Shown here: in pieces, positions 1 through 10,948 of the stretch
How the letters are laid out: each line of letters opens with the position of its first letter
Numbering within the stretch: position 1 is the stretch's first letter
From: Daphnia carinata
Taxonomy: Eukaryota; Arthropoda; Branchiopoda; Diplostraca; Daphniidae
Direction of reading: 5' to 3'
NCBI RefSeq assembly: GCF_022539665.2
Contig: NC_081332.1
Location: 248,001-312,000, forward strand
Length of the DNA stretch: 64,000 bases
The notes under the pieces: model-generated
The model's input: the letters and a program-made list of their open reading frames with translations, nothing else
Database searches by the model: none
Told to the model about the DNA's origin: nothing
Position numbers and translations under genes: made by a program

Positions 1-355
1 TTTAAGTCAACGTTTGAACCATTTCTCCTGTGTCCTTGAGACTGGCTCTACCTTGAAAGCTAAAACATATTAACTGTTCTCCCCCCTTATTTTGTCGCCT
101 GCTTCTTTTCCTCCCCGAATACTACTTTGATACACGGTTTGGAACACTAAGTAACAACCTATTTCTGTGGTTTAAGTTATGCTGTTTTCTTCTGAATCGG
201 TTAACTTGTTTTACTCTGAGTGCAATTTCCCTAAGACGATTATCTCCCAGTGATCGGGCGGATCGATTTGGATTTGGTTCATGTTTGAATTAAAATTGAG
301 AACGATGCGATCGAACACTGCCCTTGCAGTGCGAGTTGGATCTAAATGTTGGAAC

Positions 356-360
356 AAAAA
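356..360 (-). terminator. Pol III T5 terminator of tRNA-Met
   Basis: AAAAA on the plus strand, read as T5 on the minus strand just past the tRNA-Met 3' end. The same run follows each Met copy in the array. Confidence 0.75.
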
Positions 361-374
361 CCTAATGCAGAAAC

Positions 375-447
375 TGCCCCGAGTGAGGTTCGAACTCACG
401 ACCTCGAGATTATGAGACTCGCGCGCTGCCTACTGCGCTATCGAGGC
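375..447 (-). tRNA. tRNA-Met (CAT), elongator type, unit 1
   Basis: A 73-nt cloverleaf on the minus strand with anticodon loop CTCATAA (anticodon CAT), T-loop TTCGAAC and discriminator A. The acceptor stem GCCTCGA pairs with TCGGGGC with one T-G wobble. The body resembles elongator rather than initiator tRNA-Met. It has no intron. It faces away from the Lys gene, with 99 bp between their 5' ends. A T5 run lies 15 nt beyond its 3' end. Confidence 0.95.
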
Positions 448-546
448 ATTGTATTAATTAGAAAATTAATCATGTAAAACAGATCATTCTTTGGTAGGGT
501 GCAGTAAAGACACAAGTGAGGTTATCATGGCAGACACAATATGTAA

Positions 547-619
547 GCCCGGTTAGCTCAGTCGGTAGAGCGCGGGACTTTTAATCCTGAGGTCGAGGGT
601 TCAAGTCCCTCATCGGGCG
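547..619 (+). tRNA. tRNA-Lys (TTT), unit 1
   Basis: A 73-nt cloverleaf with loop CTTTTAA (anticodon TTT), anticodon stem CGGGA/TCCTG with one G-T pair, T-arm GAGGG-TTCAAGT-CCCTC and discriminator G. The 118 bp between it and tRNA-Ser contain no run of four T on the sense strand, so no canonical Pol III terminator follows it. Confidence 0.95.
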
Positions 620-736
620 ACATGAAATCATATTCTATAATTCAAATATTGTGCATACATGCCCAATGCTGGGAATGTTTATTGAAAAAAGGCTTACGGT
701 TCATTGTTACTCGAGTAAAATTGTAATCAGTTTGCG

Positions 737-818
737 GACGAGGTGACCGAGCGGTTAAGGTGATGGACTGCTAATCCATTGTGCATTGCACGCGTGGGTT
801 CGAATCCCATCTTCGTCG
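737..818 (+). tRNA. tRNA-Ser (GCT), unit 1
   Basis: An 82-nt class II tRNA with loop CTGCTAA (anticodon GCT), a long variable arm and T-arm GTGGG-TTCGAAT-CCCAT. The acceptor GACGAGG pairs with CTTCGTC with one G-T pair. No TTTT follows before tRNA-Gln. Confidence 0.95.
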
Positions 819-930
819 TGATCATTTAATCCTCCAATTGATACCGAAATTTATCGAATACTTACGAATTTATAATCGCAATAAAACCGTTGGTTTCTTC
901 GTGAAACTTACAGGGTCGAACTTATATGAC

Positions 931-1002
931 GGTTCCATGGTGTAATGGTTAGCACTTCAGACTCTGACTCTGACAATCTGAGTTCGATTCTCAGTAGGAC
1001 CT
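931..1002 (+). tRNA. tRNA-Gln (CTG), unit 1
   Basis: A 72-nt cloverleaf with anticodon stem TCAGA/TCTGA and loop CTCTGAC (anticodon CTG). The acceptor GGTTCCA faces TAGGACC, which leaves a C-A mismatch at pair 6-67 and a T-G at pair 4-69. Most array copies share this mismatch. A T5 run at 1028-1032 is the first canonical Pol III terminator downstream. Confidence 0.9.
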
Positions 1003-1509
1003 GAGACAGTGAAGCCAACGACAAACATTTTTCAACACTACCCTTTTCGTAGAAGCCACTCTTGTGACAAACGCGTTTTTTTTTTTCATTTCCACTGTGA
1101 AAGTTTTCAAGTGTATCGTAGAAACGTACCCCTTCTTTAAGTCAACGTTTGAACCATTTCTCCTGTGTCCTTGAGACTGGCTCTACCTTGAAAGCTAAAA
1201 CATATTAACTGTTCTCCCCCCTTATTTTGTCGCCTGCTTCTTTTCCTCCCCGAATACTACTTTGATACACGGTTTGGAACACTAAGTAACAACCTATTTC
1301 TGTGGTTTAAGTTATGCTGTTTTCTTCTGAATCGGTTAACTTGTTTTACTCTGAGTGCAATTTCCCTAAGACGATTATCTCCCAGTGATCGGGCGGATCG
1401 ATTTGGATTTGGTTCATGTTTGAATTAAAATTGAGAACGATGCGATCGAACACTGCCCTTGCAGTGCGAGTTGGATCTAAATGTTGGAACAAAAACCTAA
1501 TGCAGAAAC
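1003..1509. repeat. Spacer half of the repeat unit (Gln to next Met)
   Basis: About 507 bp with no gene: terminator T-runs, a variable T-run near 1076, a variable C-run near 1217 and AT-rich unique sequence. A 62-codon minus-strand frame (1346-1534) runs across it into tRNA-Met and is repeated in every unit only because the unit is repeated. The same spacer recurs throughout the array. Confidence 0.85.
1028..1032 (+). terminator. Pol III T5 terminator after tRNA-Gln
   Basis: TTTTT 26 nt beyond the Gln gene, backed up by a T11 run at 1076-1086. These are the first T4-or-longer runs after the Lys gene body, so Lys, Ser and Gln could share one terminator. Confidence 0.7.
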
Positions 1510-1582
1510 TGCCCCGAGTGAGGTTCGAACTCACGACCTCGAGATTATGAGACTCGCGCGCTGCCTACTGCGCTATCGAGGC
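1510..1582 (-). tRNA. tRNA-Met (CAT), unit 2
   Basis: Same 73-nt sequence as unit 1. Confidence 0.95.
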
Positions 1583-1681
1583 ATTGTATTAATTAGAAAA
1601 TTAATCATGTAAAACAGATCATTCTTTGGTAGGGTGCAGTAAAGACACAAGTGAGGTTATCATGGCAGACACAATATGTAA

Positions 1682-1754
1682 GCCCGGTTAGCTCAGTCGG
1701 TAGAGCGCGGGACTTTTAATCCTGAGGTCGAGGGTTCAAGTCCCTCATCGGGCG
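1682..1754 (+). tRNA. tRNA-Lys (TTT), unit 2
   Basis: Same sequence as unit 1. Confidence 0.95.
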
Positions 1755-1871
1755 ACATGAAATCATATTCTATAATTCAAATATTGTGCATACATGCCCA
1801 ATGCTGGGAATGTTTATTGAAAAAAGGCTTACGGTTCATTGTTACTCGAGTAAAATTGTAATCAGTTTGTG

Positions 1872-1953
1872 GACGAGGTGACCGAGCGGTTAAGGTGATG
1901 GACTGCTAATCCATTGTGCATTGCACGCGTGGGTTCGAATCCCATCTTCGTCG
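1872..1953 (+). tRNA. tRNA-Ser (GCT), unit 2
   Basis: Same sequence as unit 1; the 5' flank differs by one base. Confidence 0.95.
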
Positions 1954-2065
1954 TGATCATTTAATCCTCCAATTGATACCGAAATTTATCGAATACTTAC
2001 GAAATTATAATCGCAATAAAACCGTTGGTTTCTTCGTGAAACTTACAGGGTCGAACTTATATGAC

Positions 2066-2137
2066 GGTTCCATGGTGTAATGGTTAGCACTTCAGACTCT
2101 GACTCTGACAATCTGAGTTCGATTCTCAGTAGGACCT
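2066..2137 (+). tRNA. tRNA-Gln (CTG), unit 2
   Basis: Same as unit 1, including the C6-A67 mismatch. Confidence 0.9.
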
Positions 2138-2642
2138 GAGACAGTGAAGCCAACGACAAACATTTTTCAACACTACCCTTTTCGTAGAAGCCACTCTTGT
2201 GACAAACGCGTTTTTTTTTTCATTTCCACTGTGAAAGTTTTCAAGTGTATCGTAGAAACGTACCCCTTCTTTAAGTCAACGTTTGAACCATTTCTCCTGT
2301 GTCCTTGAGACTGGCTCTACCTTGAAAGCTAAAACATATTAACTGTTCTCCCCCTTATTTTGTCGCCTGCTTCTTTTCCTCCCCGAATACTACTTTGATA
2401 CACGGTTTGGAACACTAAGTAACAACCTATTTCTGTGGTTTAAGTTATGCTGTTTTCTTCTGAATCGGTTAACTTGTTTTACTCTGAGTGCAATTTCCCT
2501 AAGACGATTATCTCCCAGTGATCGGGCGGATCGATTTGGATTTGGTTCATGTTTGAATTAAAATTGAGAACGATGCGATCGAACACTGCCCTTGCAGTGC
2601 GAGTTGGATCTAAATGTTGGAACAAAAACCTAATGCAGAAAC

Positions 2643-2715
2643 TGCCCCGAGTGAGGTTCGAACTCACGACCTCGAGATTATGAGACTCGCGCGCTGCCTA
2701 CTGCGCTATCGAGGC
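2643..2715 (-). tRNA. tRNA-Met (CAT), unit 3
   Basis: Same sequence as unit 1. Confidence 0.95.
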
Positions 2716-2814
2716 ATTGTATTAATTAGAAAATTAATCATGTAAAACAGATCATTCTTTGGTAGGGTGCAGTAAAGACACAAGTGAGGTTATCATGGCA
2801 GACACAATATGTAA

Positions 2815-2887
2815 GCCCGGTTAGCTCAGTCGGTAGAGCGCGGGACTTTTAATCCTGAGGTCGAGGGTTCAAGTCCCTCATCGGGCG
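2815..2887 (+). tRNA. tRNA-Lys (TTT), unit 3
   Basis: Same sequence as unit 1. Confidence 0.95.
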
Positions 2888-3004
2888 ACATGAAATCATA
2901 TTCTATAATTCAAATATTGTGCATACATGCCCAATGCTGGGAATGTTTATTGAAAAAAGGCTTACGGTTCATTGTTACTCGAGTAAAATTGTAATCAGTT
3001 TCTG

Positions 3005-3086
3005 GACGAGGTGACCGAGCGGTTAAGGTGATGGACTGCTAATCCATTGTGCATTGCACGCGTGGGTTCGAATCCCATCTTCGTCG
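3005..3086 (+). tRNA. tRNA-Ser (GCT), unit 3
   Basis: Same sequence as unit 1. Confidence 0.95.
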
Positions 3087-3198
3087 TAATCATGTAATCC
3101 TCCAATTGATACCGAAATTTATCGAATACTTACGAAATTATAATCGCAATAAAACCGTTGGTTTCTTCGTGAAACTTACAGGGTCGAACTTATATGAC

Positions 3199-3270
3199 GG
3201 TTCCATGGTGTAATGGTTAGCACTTCAGACTTTGACACTGACAATCTGAGTTCGATTCTCAGTAGAACCT
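3199..3270 (+). tRNA. tRNA-Gln (TTG), unit 3 variant
   Basis: Loop CTTTGAC gives anticodon TTG instead of CTG. A second change breaks the pair that closes the anticodon loop (A facing A). The acceptor 3' strand is TAGAACC, which repairs pair 4 but keeps the C6-A67 mismatch. It may be a weak or dead copy. Confidence 0.7.
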
Positions 3271-3777
3271 GAGACAGTGAAGCCAACGACAAACATTTTT
3301 CAACACTACCCTTTTCGTAGAAGCCACTCTTGTGACAAACGCGTTTTTTTTTTTCATTTCCACTGTGAAAGTTTTCAAGTGTATCGTAGAAACGTACCCC
3401 TTCTTTAAGTCAACGTTTGAACCATTTCTCCTGTGTCCTTGAGACTGGCTCTACCTTGAAAGCTAAAACATATTAACTGTTCTCCCCCCTTATTTTGTCG
3501 CCTGCTTCTTTTCCTCCCCGAATACTACTTTGATACACGGTTTGGAACACTAAGTAACAACCTATTTCTGTGGTTTAAGTTATGCTGTTTTCTTCTGAAT
3601 CGGTTAACTTGTTTTACTCTGAGTGCAATTTCCCTAAGACGATTATCTCCCAGTGATCGGGCGGATCGATTTGGATTTGGTTCATGTTTGAATTAAAATT
3701 GAGAACGATGCGATCGAACACTGCCCTTGCAGTGCGAGTTGGATCTAAATGTTGGAACAAAAACCTAATGCAGAAAC

Positions 3778-3850
3778 TGCCCCGAGTGAGGTTCGAACTC
3801 ACGACCTCGAGATTATGAGACTCGCGCGCTGCCTACTGCGCTATCGAGGC
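3778..3850 (-). tRNA. tRNA-Met (CAT), unit 4
   Basis: Same sequence as unit 1. Confidence 0.95.
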
Positions 3851-3949
3851 ATTGTATTAATTAGAAAATTAATCATGTAAAACAGATCATTCTTTGGTAG
3901 GGTGCAGTAAAGACACAAGTGAGGTTATCATGGCAGACACAATATATAA

Positions 3950-4022
3950 GCCCGGTTAGCTCAGTCGGTTGAGCGCGGGACTTTTAATCCTGAGGTCAAG
4001 GGTTCAAGTCCCTTATCGGGCG
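3950..4022 (+). tRNA. tRNA-Lys (TTT), unit 4 variant
   Basis: Three changes: GGTAGAG to GGTTGAG in the D-loop, and a G-C to A-T change at T-stem pair 49-65 (AAGGG/CCCTT). The stem change is compensatory, so folding should be preserved. Confidence 0.92.
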
Positions 4023-4139
4023 ACATGAAATCATATTCTATAATTCAAATATTGTGCATACATGCCCAATGCTGGGAATGTTTATTGAAAAAAGGCTTAC
4101 GGTTCATTGTTACTCGAGTAAAATTGTAATCAGTTTGCG

Positions 4140-4221
4140 GACGAGGTGACCGAGCGGTTAAGGTGATGGACTGCTAATCCATTGTGCATTGCACGCGTGG
4201 GTTCGAATCCCATCTTCGTCG
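4140..4221 (+). tRNA. tRNA-Ser (GCT), unit 4
   Basis: Same sequence as unit 1. Confidence 0.95.
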
Positions 4222-4333
4222 TGATCATTTAATCCTCCAATTGATACCGAAATTTATCGAATACTTACGAAATTATAATCGCAATAAAACCGTTGGTTTC
4301 TTCGTGAAACTTACAGGGTCGAACTTATATGAC

Positions 4334-4405
4334 GGTTCCATGGTGTAATGGTTAGCACTTCAGACTCTGACTCTGACAATCTGAGTTCGATTCTCAGTAG
4401 GACCT
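4334..4405 (+). tRNA. tRNA-Gln (CTG), unit 4
   Basis: Same sequence as unit 1. Confidence 0.9.
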
Positions 4406-4916
4406 GAGACAGTGAAGCCAACGACAAACATTTTTCAACACTACCCTTTTCGTAGAAGCCACTCTTGTGACAAACGCGTTTTTTTTTTTCATTTCCACTG
4501 TGAAAGTTTTCAAGTGTATCGTAGAAACGTACCCCTTCTTTAAGTCAACGTTTGAACCATTTCTCCTGTGTCCTTGAGACTGGCTCTACCTTGAAAGCTA
4601 AAACATATTAACTGTTCTCCCCCCTTATTTTGTCGCCTGCTTCTTTTCCTCCCCGAATACTACTTTGATACACGGTTTGGAACACTAAGTAACAACCTAT
4701 TTCTGTGGTTTAAGTTATGCTGTTTTCTTCTGAATCGGTTAACTTGTTTTACTCTGAGTGCAATTTCCCTAAGACGATTATCTCCCAGTGATCGGGCGGA
4801 TCGATTTGGATTTGGTTCATGTTTGAATTAAAATTGAGAACGATGCGATCGAACACTGCCCTTGCAGTGCGAGTTGGATCTATCTAAATGTTGGAACAAA
4901 AACCTAATGCAGAAAC

Positions 4917-4989
4917 TGCCCCGAGTGAGGTTCGAACTCACGACCTCGAGATTATGAGACTCGCGCGCTGCCTACTGCGCTATCGAGGC
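4917..4989 (-). tRNA. tRNA-Met (CAT), unit 5
   Basis: Same gene as unit 1. A 4-bp TATC duplication lies in its 3' flank near 4881. Confidence 0.95.
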
Positions 4990-5088
4990 ATTGTATTAAT
5001 TAGAAAATTAATCATGTAAAACAGATCATTCTTTGGTAGGGTGCAGTAAAGACACAAGTGAGGTTATCATGGCAGACACAATATGTAA

Positions 5089-5161
5089 GCCCGGTTAGCT
5101 CAGTCGGTAGAGCGCGGGACTTTTAATCCTGAGGTCGAGGGTTCAAGTCCCTCATCGGGCG
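5089..5161 (+). tRNA. tRNA-Lys (TTT), unit 5
   Basis: Same sequence as unit 1. Confidence 0.95.
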
Positions 5162-5278
5162 ACATGAAATCATATTCTATAATTCAAATATTGTGCATAC
5201 ATGCCCAATGCTGGGAATGTTTATTGAAAAAAGGCTTACGGTTCATTGTTACTCGAGTAAAATTGTAATCAGTTTGTG

Positions 5279-5360
5279 GACGAGGTGACCGAGCGGTTAA
5301 GGTGATGGACTGCTAATCCATTGTGCATTGCACGCGTGGGTTCGAATCCCATCTTCGTCG
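5279..5360 (+). tRNA. tRNA-Ser (GCT), unit 5
   Basis: Same sequence as unit 1. Confidence 0.95.
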
Positions 5361-5471
5361 TAATCATGTAATCCTCCAATTGATACCGAAATTTATCGAA
5401 TACTTACGAAATTATAATCGCAATAAAACCGTTGGTTTCTTCGTGAAACTTACAGGGTCGAACTTATATAC

Positions 5472-5543
5472 GGTTCCATGGTGTAATGGTTAGCACTTCA
5501 GACTTTGACTCTGACAATCTGAGTTCGATTCTCAGTGGAACCT
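5472..5543 (+). tRNA. tRNA-Gln (TTG), unit 5, fully paired
   Basis: Anticodon TTG (loop CTTTGAC) with intact stem TCAGA/TCTGA. The acceptor GGTTCCA pairs perfectly with TGGAACC. This copy looks like a sound isoacceptor for CAA codons. It also differs in its flanks: 1 bp missing upstream and TAATACAG downstream. Confidence 0.93.
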
Positions 5544-6052
5544 AATACAGTGAAGCCAACGACAAACATTTTTCAACACTACCCTTTTCGTAGAAGCCAC
5601 TCTTGTGACAAACGCGTTTTTTTTTTTTTCATTTCCACTGTGAAAGTTTTCAAGTGTATCGTAGAAACGTACCCCTTCTTTAAGTCAACGTTTGAACCAT
5701 TTCTCCTGTGTCCTTGAGACTGGCTCTACCTTGAAAGCTAAAACATATTAACTGTTCTCCCCCCTTATTTTGTCGCCTGCTTCTTTTCCTCCCCGAATAC
5801 TACTTTGATACACGGTTTGGAACACTAAGTAACAACCTATTTCTGTGGTTTAAGTTATGCTGTTTTCTTCTGAATCGGTTAACTTGTTTTACTCTGAGTG
5901 CAATTTCCCTAAGACGATTATCTCCCAGTGATCGGGCGGATCGATTTGGATTTGGTTCATGTTTGAATTAAAATTGAGAACGATGCGATCGAACACTGCC
6001 CTTGCAGTGCGAGTTGGATCTAAATGTTGGAACAAAAACCTAATGCAGAAAC

Positions 6053-6125
6053 TGCCCCGAGTGAGGTTCGAACTCACGACCTCGAGATTATGAGACTCGC
6101 GCGCTGCCTACTGCGCTATCGAGGC
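6053..6125 (-). tRNA. tRNA-Met (CAT), unit 6
   Basis: Same sequence as unit 1. Confidence 0.95.
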
Positions 6126-6224
6126 ATTGTATTAATTAGAAAATTAATCATGTAAAACAGATCATTCTTTGGTAGGGTGCAGTAAAGACACAAGTGAGGT
6201 TATCATGGCAGACACAATATGTAA

Positions 6225-6297
6225 GCCCGGTTAGCTCAGTCGGTAGAGCGCGGGACTTTTAATCCTGAGGTCGAGGGTTCAAGTCCCTCATCGGGCG
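6225..6297 (+). tRNA. tRNA-Lys (TTT), unit 6
   Basis: Same sequence as unit 1. Confidence 0.95.
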
Positions 6298-6414
6298 ACA
6301 TGAAATCATATTCTATAATTCAAATATTGTGCATACATGCCCAATGCTGGGAATGTTTATTGAAAAAAGGCTTACGGTTCATTGTTACTCGAGTAAAATT
6401 GTAATCAGTTTGTG

Positions 6415-6496
6415 GACGAGGTGACCGAGCGGTTAAGGTGATGGACTGCTAATCCATTGTGCATTGCACGCGTGGGTTCGAATCCCATCTTCGTCG
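6415..6496 (+). tRNA. tRNA-Ser (GCT), unit 6
   Basis: Same sequence as unit 1. Confidence 0.95.
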
Positions 6497-6608
6497 TGAT
6501 CATTTAATCCTCCAATTGATACCGAAATTTATCGAATACTTACGAAATTATAATCGCAATAAAACCGTTGGTTTCTTCGTGAAACTTACAGGGTCGAACT
6601 TATATGAC

Positions 6609-6680
6609 GGTTCCATGGTGTAATGGTTAGCACTTCAGACTCTGACTCTGACAATCTGAGTTCGATTCTCAGTAGGACCT
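6609..6680 (+). tRNA. tRNA-Gln (CTG), unit 6
   Basis: Same sequence as unit 1. Confidence 0.9.
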
Positions 6681-7186
6681 GAGACAGTGAAGCCAACGAC
6701 AAACATTTTTCAACACTACCCTTTTCGTAGAAGCCACTCTTGTGACAAACGCGTTTTTTTTTTTCATTTCCACTGTGAAAGTTTTCAAGTGTATCGTAGA
6801 AACGTACCCCTTCTTTAAGTCAACGTTTGAACCATTTCTCCTGTGTCCTTGAGACTGGCTCTACCTTGAAAGCTAAAACATATTAACTGTTCTCCCCCTT
6901 ATTTTGTCGCCTGCTTCTTTTCCTCCCCGAATACTACTTTGATACACGGTTTGGAACACTAAGTAACAACCTATTTCTGTGGTTTAAGTTATGCTGTTTT
7001 CTTCTGAATCGGTTAACTTGTTTTACTCTGAGTGCAATTTCCCTAAGACGATTATCTCCCAGTGATCGGGCGGATCGATTTGGATTTGGTTCATGTTTGA
7101 ATTAAAATTGAGAACGATGCGATCGAACACTGCCCTTGCAGTGCGAGTTGGATCTAAATGTTGGAACAAAAACCTAATGCAGAAAC

Positions 7187-7259
7187 TGCCCCGAGTGAGG
7201 TTCGAACTCACGACCTCGAGATTATGAGACTCGCGCGCTGCCTACTGCGCTATCGAGGC
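7187..7259 (-). tRNA. tRNA-Met (CAT), unit 7
   Basis: Same sequence as unit 1. Confidence 0.95.
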
Positions 7260-7358
7260 ATTGTATTAATTAGAAAATTAATCATGTAAAACAGATCATT
7301 CTTTGGTAGGGTGCAGTAAAGACACAAGTGAGGTTATCATGGCAGACACAATATGTAA

Positions 7359-7431
7359 GCCCGGTTAGCTCAGTCGGTAGAGCGCGGGACTTTTAATCCT
7401 GAGGTCGAGGGTTCAAGTCCCTCATCGGGCG
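7359..7431 (+). tRNA. tRNA-Lys (TTT), unit 7
   Basis: Same sequence as unit 1. Confidence 0.95.
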
Positions 7432-7548
7432 ACATGAAATCATATTCTATAATTCAAATATTGTGCATACATGCCCAATGCTGGGAATGTTTATTGAAAA
7501 AAGGCTTACGGTTCATTGTTACTCGAGTAAAATTGTAATCAGTTGGCG

Positions 7549-7630
7549 GACGAGGTGACCGAGCGGTTAAGGTGATGGACTGCTAATCCATTGTGCATTG
7601 CACGCGTGGGTTCGAATCCCATCTTCGTCG
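7549..7630 (+). tRNA. tRNA-Ser (GCT), unit 7
   Basis: Same sequence as unit 1. Confidence 0.95.
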
Positions 7631-7742
7631 TGATCATTTAGTCCTCCAATTGATACCGAAATTTATCGAATACTTACGAAATTATAATCGCAATAAAACC
7701 GTTGGTTTCTTCGTGAAACTTACAGGGTCGAACTTATATGAC

Positions 7743-7814
7743 GGTTCCATGGTGTAATGGTTAGCACTTCAGACTCTGACTCTGACAATCTGAGTTCGAT
7801 TCTCAGTAGGACCT
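7743..7814 (+). tRNA. tRNA-Gln (CTG), unit 7
   Basis: Same sequence as unit 1. Confidence 0.9.
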
Positions 7815-8319
7815 GAGACAGTGAAGCCAACGACAAACATTTTTCAACACTACCCTTTTCGTAGAAGCCACTCTTGTGACAAACGCGTTTTTTTTTTCAT
7901 TTCCACTGTGAAAGTTTTCAAGTGTATCGTAGAAACGTACCCCTTCTTTAAGTCAACGTTTGAACCATTTCTCCTGTGTCCTTGAGACTGGCTCTACCTT
8001 GAAAGCTAAAACATATTAACTGTTCTCCCCCTTATTTTGTCGCCTGCTTCTTTTCCTCCCCGAATACTACTTTGATACACGGTTTGGAACACTAAGTAAC
8101 AACCTATTTCTGTGGTTTAAGTTATGCTGTTTTCTTCTGAATCGGTTAACTTGTTTTACTCTGAGTGCAATTTCCCTAAGACGATTATCTCCCAGTGATC
8201 GGGCGGATCGATTTGGATTTGGTTCATGTTTGAATTAAAATTGAGAACGATGCGATCGAACACTGCCCTTGCAGTGCGAGTTGGATCTAAATGTTGGAAC
8301 AAAAACCTAATGCAGAAAC

Positions 8320-8392
8320 TGCCCCGAGTGAGGTTCGAACTCACGACCTCGAGATTATGAGACTCGCGCGCTGCCTACTGCGCTATCGAGGC
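8320..8392 (-). tRNA. tRNA-Met (CAT), unit 8
   Basis: Same sequence as unit 1. Confidence 0.95.
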
Positions 8393-8491
8393 ATTGTATT
8401 AATTAGAAAATTAATCATGTAAAACAGATCATTCTTTGGTAGGGTGCAGTAAAGACACAAGTGAGGTTATCATGGCAGACACAATATGTAA

Positions 8492-8564
8492 GCCCGGTTA
8501 GCTCAGTCGGTAGAGCGCGGGACTTTTAATCCTGAGGTCGAGGGTTCAAGTCCCTCATCGGGCG
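8492..8564 (+). tRNA. tRNA-Lys (TTT), unit 8
   Basis: Same sequence as unit 1. Confidence 0.95.
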
Positions 8565-8681
8565 ACATGAAATCATATTCTATAATTCAAATATTGTGCA
8601 TACATGCCCAATGCTGGGAATGTTTATTGAAAAAAGGCTTACGGTTCATTGTTACTCGAGTAAAATTGTAATCAGTTTGCG

Positions 8682-8763
8682 GACGAGGTGACCGAGCGGT
8701 TAAGGTGATGGACTGCTAATCCATTGTGCATTGCACGCGTGGGTTCGAATCCCATCTTCGTCG
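8682..8763 (+). tRNA. tRNA-Ser (GCT), unit 8
   Basis: Same sequence as unit 1. Confidence 0.95.
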
Positions 8764-8875
8764 TGATCATTTAGTCCTCCAATTGATACCGAAATTTATC
8801 GAATACTTACGAAATTATAATCGCAATAAAACCGTTGGTTTCTTCGTGAAACTTACAGGGTCGAACTTATATGAC

Positions 8876-8947
8876 GGTTCCATGGTGTAATGGTTAGCAC
8901 TTCAGACTCTGACTCTGACAATCTGAGTTCGATTCTCAGTAGGACCT
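8876..8947 (+). tRNA. tRNA-Gln (CTG), unit 8
   Basis: Same sequence as unit 1. Confidence 0.9.
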
Positions 8948-9453
8948 GAGACAGTGAAGCCAACGACAAACATTTTTCAACACTACCCTTTTCGTAGAAG
9001 CCACTCTTGTGACAAACGCGTTTTTTTTTTCATTTCCACTGTGAAAGTTTTCAAGTGTATCGTAGAAACGTACCCCTTCTTTAAGTCAACGTTTGAACCA
9101 TTTCTCCTGTGTCCTTGAGACTGGCTCTACCTTGAAAGCTAAAACATATTAACTGTTCTCCCCCCTTATTTTGTCGCCTGCTTCTTTTCCTCCCCGAATA
9201 CTACTTTGATACACGGTTTGGAACACTAAGTAACAACCTATTTCTGTGGTTTAAGTTATGCTGTTTTCTTCTGAATCGGTTAACTTGTTTTACTCTGAGT
9301 GCAATTTCCCTAAGACGATTATCTCCCAGTGATCGGGCGGATCGATTTGGATTTGGTTCATGTTTGAATTAAAATTGAGAACGATGCGATCGAACACTGC
9401 CCTTGCAGTGCGAGTTGGATCTAAATGTTGGAACAAAAACCTAATGCAGAAAC

Positions 9454-9526
9454 TGCCCCGAGTGAGGTTCGAACTCACGACCTCGAGATTATGAGACTCG
9501 CGCGCTGCCTACTGCGCTATCGAGGC
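9454..9526 (-). tRNA. tRNA-Met (CAT), unit 9
   Basis: Same sequence as unit 1. Confidence 0.95.
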
Positions 9527-9625
9527 ATTGTATTAATTAGAAAATTAATCATGTAAAACAGATCATTCTTTGGTAGGGTGCAGTAAAGACACAAGTGAGG
9601 TTATCATGGCAGACACAATATGTAA

Positions 9626-9698
9626 GCCCGGTTAGCTCAGTCGGTAGAGCGCGGGACTTTTAATCCTGAGGTCGAGGGTTCAAGTCCCTCATCGGGCG
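9626..9698 (+). tRNA. tRNA-Lys (TTT), unit 9
   Basis: Same sequence as unit 1. Confidence 0.95.
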
Positions 9699-9815
9699 AC
9701 ATGAAATCATATTCTATAATTCAAATATTGTGCATACATGCCCAATGCTGGGAATGTTTATTGAAAAAAGGCTTACGGTTCATTGTTACTCGAGTAAAAT
9801 TGTAATCAGTTTGTG

Positions 9816-9897
9816 GACGAGGTGACCGAGCGGTTAAGGTGATGGACTGCTAATCCATTGTGCATTGCACGCGTGGGTTCGAATCCCATCTTCGTCG
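9816..9897 (+). tRNA. tRNA-Ser (GCT), unit 9
   Basis: Same sequence as unit 1. Confidence 0.95.
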
Positions 9898-10009
9898 TGA
9901 TCGTTTAATCCTCCAATTGATACCGAAATTTATCGAATACTTACGAAATTATAATCGCAATAAAACCGTTGGTTTCTTCGTGAAACTTACAGGGTCGAAC
10001 TTATATGAC

Positions 10010-10081
10010 GGTTCCATGGTGTAATGGTTAGCACTTCAGACTCTGACTCTGACAATCTGAGTTCGATTCTCAGTAGGACCT
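10010..10081 (+). tRNA. tRNA-Gln (CTG), unit 9
   Basis: Same sequence as unit 1. Confidence 0.9.
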
Positions 10082-10586
10082 GAGACAGTGAAGCCAACGA
10101 CAAACATTTTTCAACACTACCCTTTTCGTAGAAGCCACTCTTGTGACAAACGCGTTTTTTTTTTCATTTCCACTGTGAAAGTTTTCAAGTGTATCGTAGA
10201 AACGTACCCCTTCTTTAAGTCAACGTTTGAACCATTTCTCCTGTGTCCTTGAGACTGGCTCTACCTTGAAAGCTAAAACATATTAACTGTTCTCCCCCTT
10301 ATTTTGTCGCCTGCTTCTTTTCCTCCCCGAATACTACTTTGATACACGGTTTGGAACACTAAGTAACAACCTATTTCTGTGGTTTAAGTTATGCTGTTTT
10401 CTTCTGAATCGGTTAACTTGTTTTACTCTGAGTGCAATTTCCCTAAGACGATTATCTCCCAGTGATCGGGCGGATCGATTTGGATTTGGTTCATGTTTGA
10501 ATTAAAATTGAGAACGATGCGATCGAACACTGCCCTTGCAGTGCGAGTTGGATCTAAATGTTGGAACAAAAACCTAATGCAGAAAC

Positions 10587-10659
10587 TGCCCCGAGTGAGG
10601 TTCGAACTCACGACCTCGAGATTATGAGACTCGCGCGCTGCCTACTGCGCTATCGAGGC
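10587..10659 (-). tRNA. tRNA-Met (CAT), unit 10
   Basis: Same sequence as unit 1. Confidence 0.95.
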
Positions 10660-10758
10660 ATTGTATTAATTAGAAAATTAATCATGTAAAACAGATCATT
10701 CTTTGGTAGGGTGCAGTAAAGACACAAGTGAGGTTATCATGGCAGACACAATATGTAA

Positions 10759-10831
10759 GCCCGGTTAGCTCAGTCGGTAGAGCGCGGGACTTTTAATCCT
10801 GAGGTCGAGGGTTCAAGTCCCTCATCGGGCG
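10759..10831 (+). tRNA. tRNA-Lys (TTT), unit 10
   Basis: Same sequence as unit 1. Confidence 0.95.
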
Positions 10832-10948
10832 ACATGAAATCATATTCTATAATTCAAATATTGTGCATACATGCCCAATGCTGGGAATGTTTATTGAAAA
10901 AAGGCTTACGGTTCATTGTTACTCGAGTAAAATTGTAATCAGTTTGCG

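Noticed and set aside
211..399. A 62-codon minus-strand ORF repeated in almost every array unit
   Set aside because: It overlaps the 3' end of tRNA-Met and spacer. It is repeated because the unit is repeated, and nothing suggests that it is translated.
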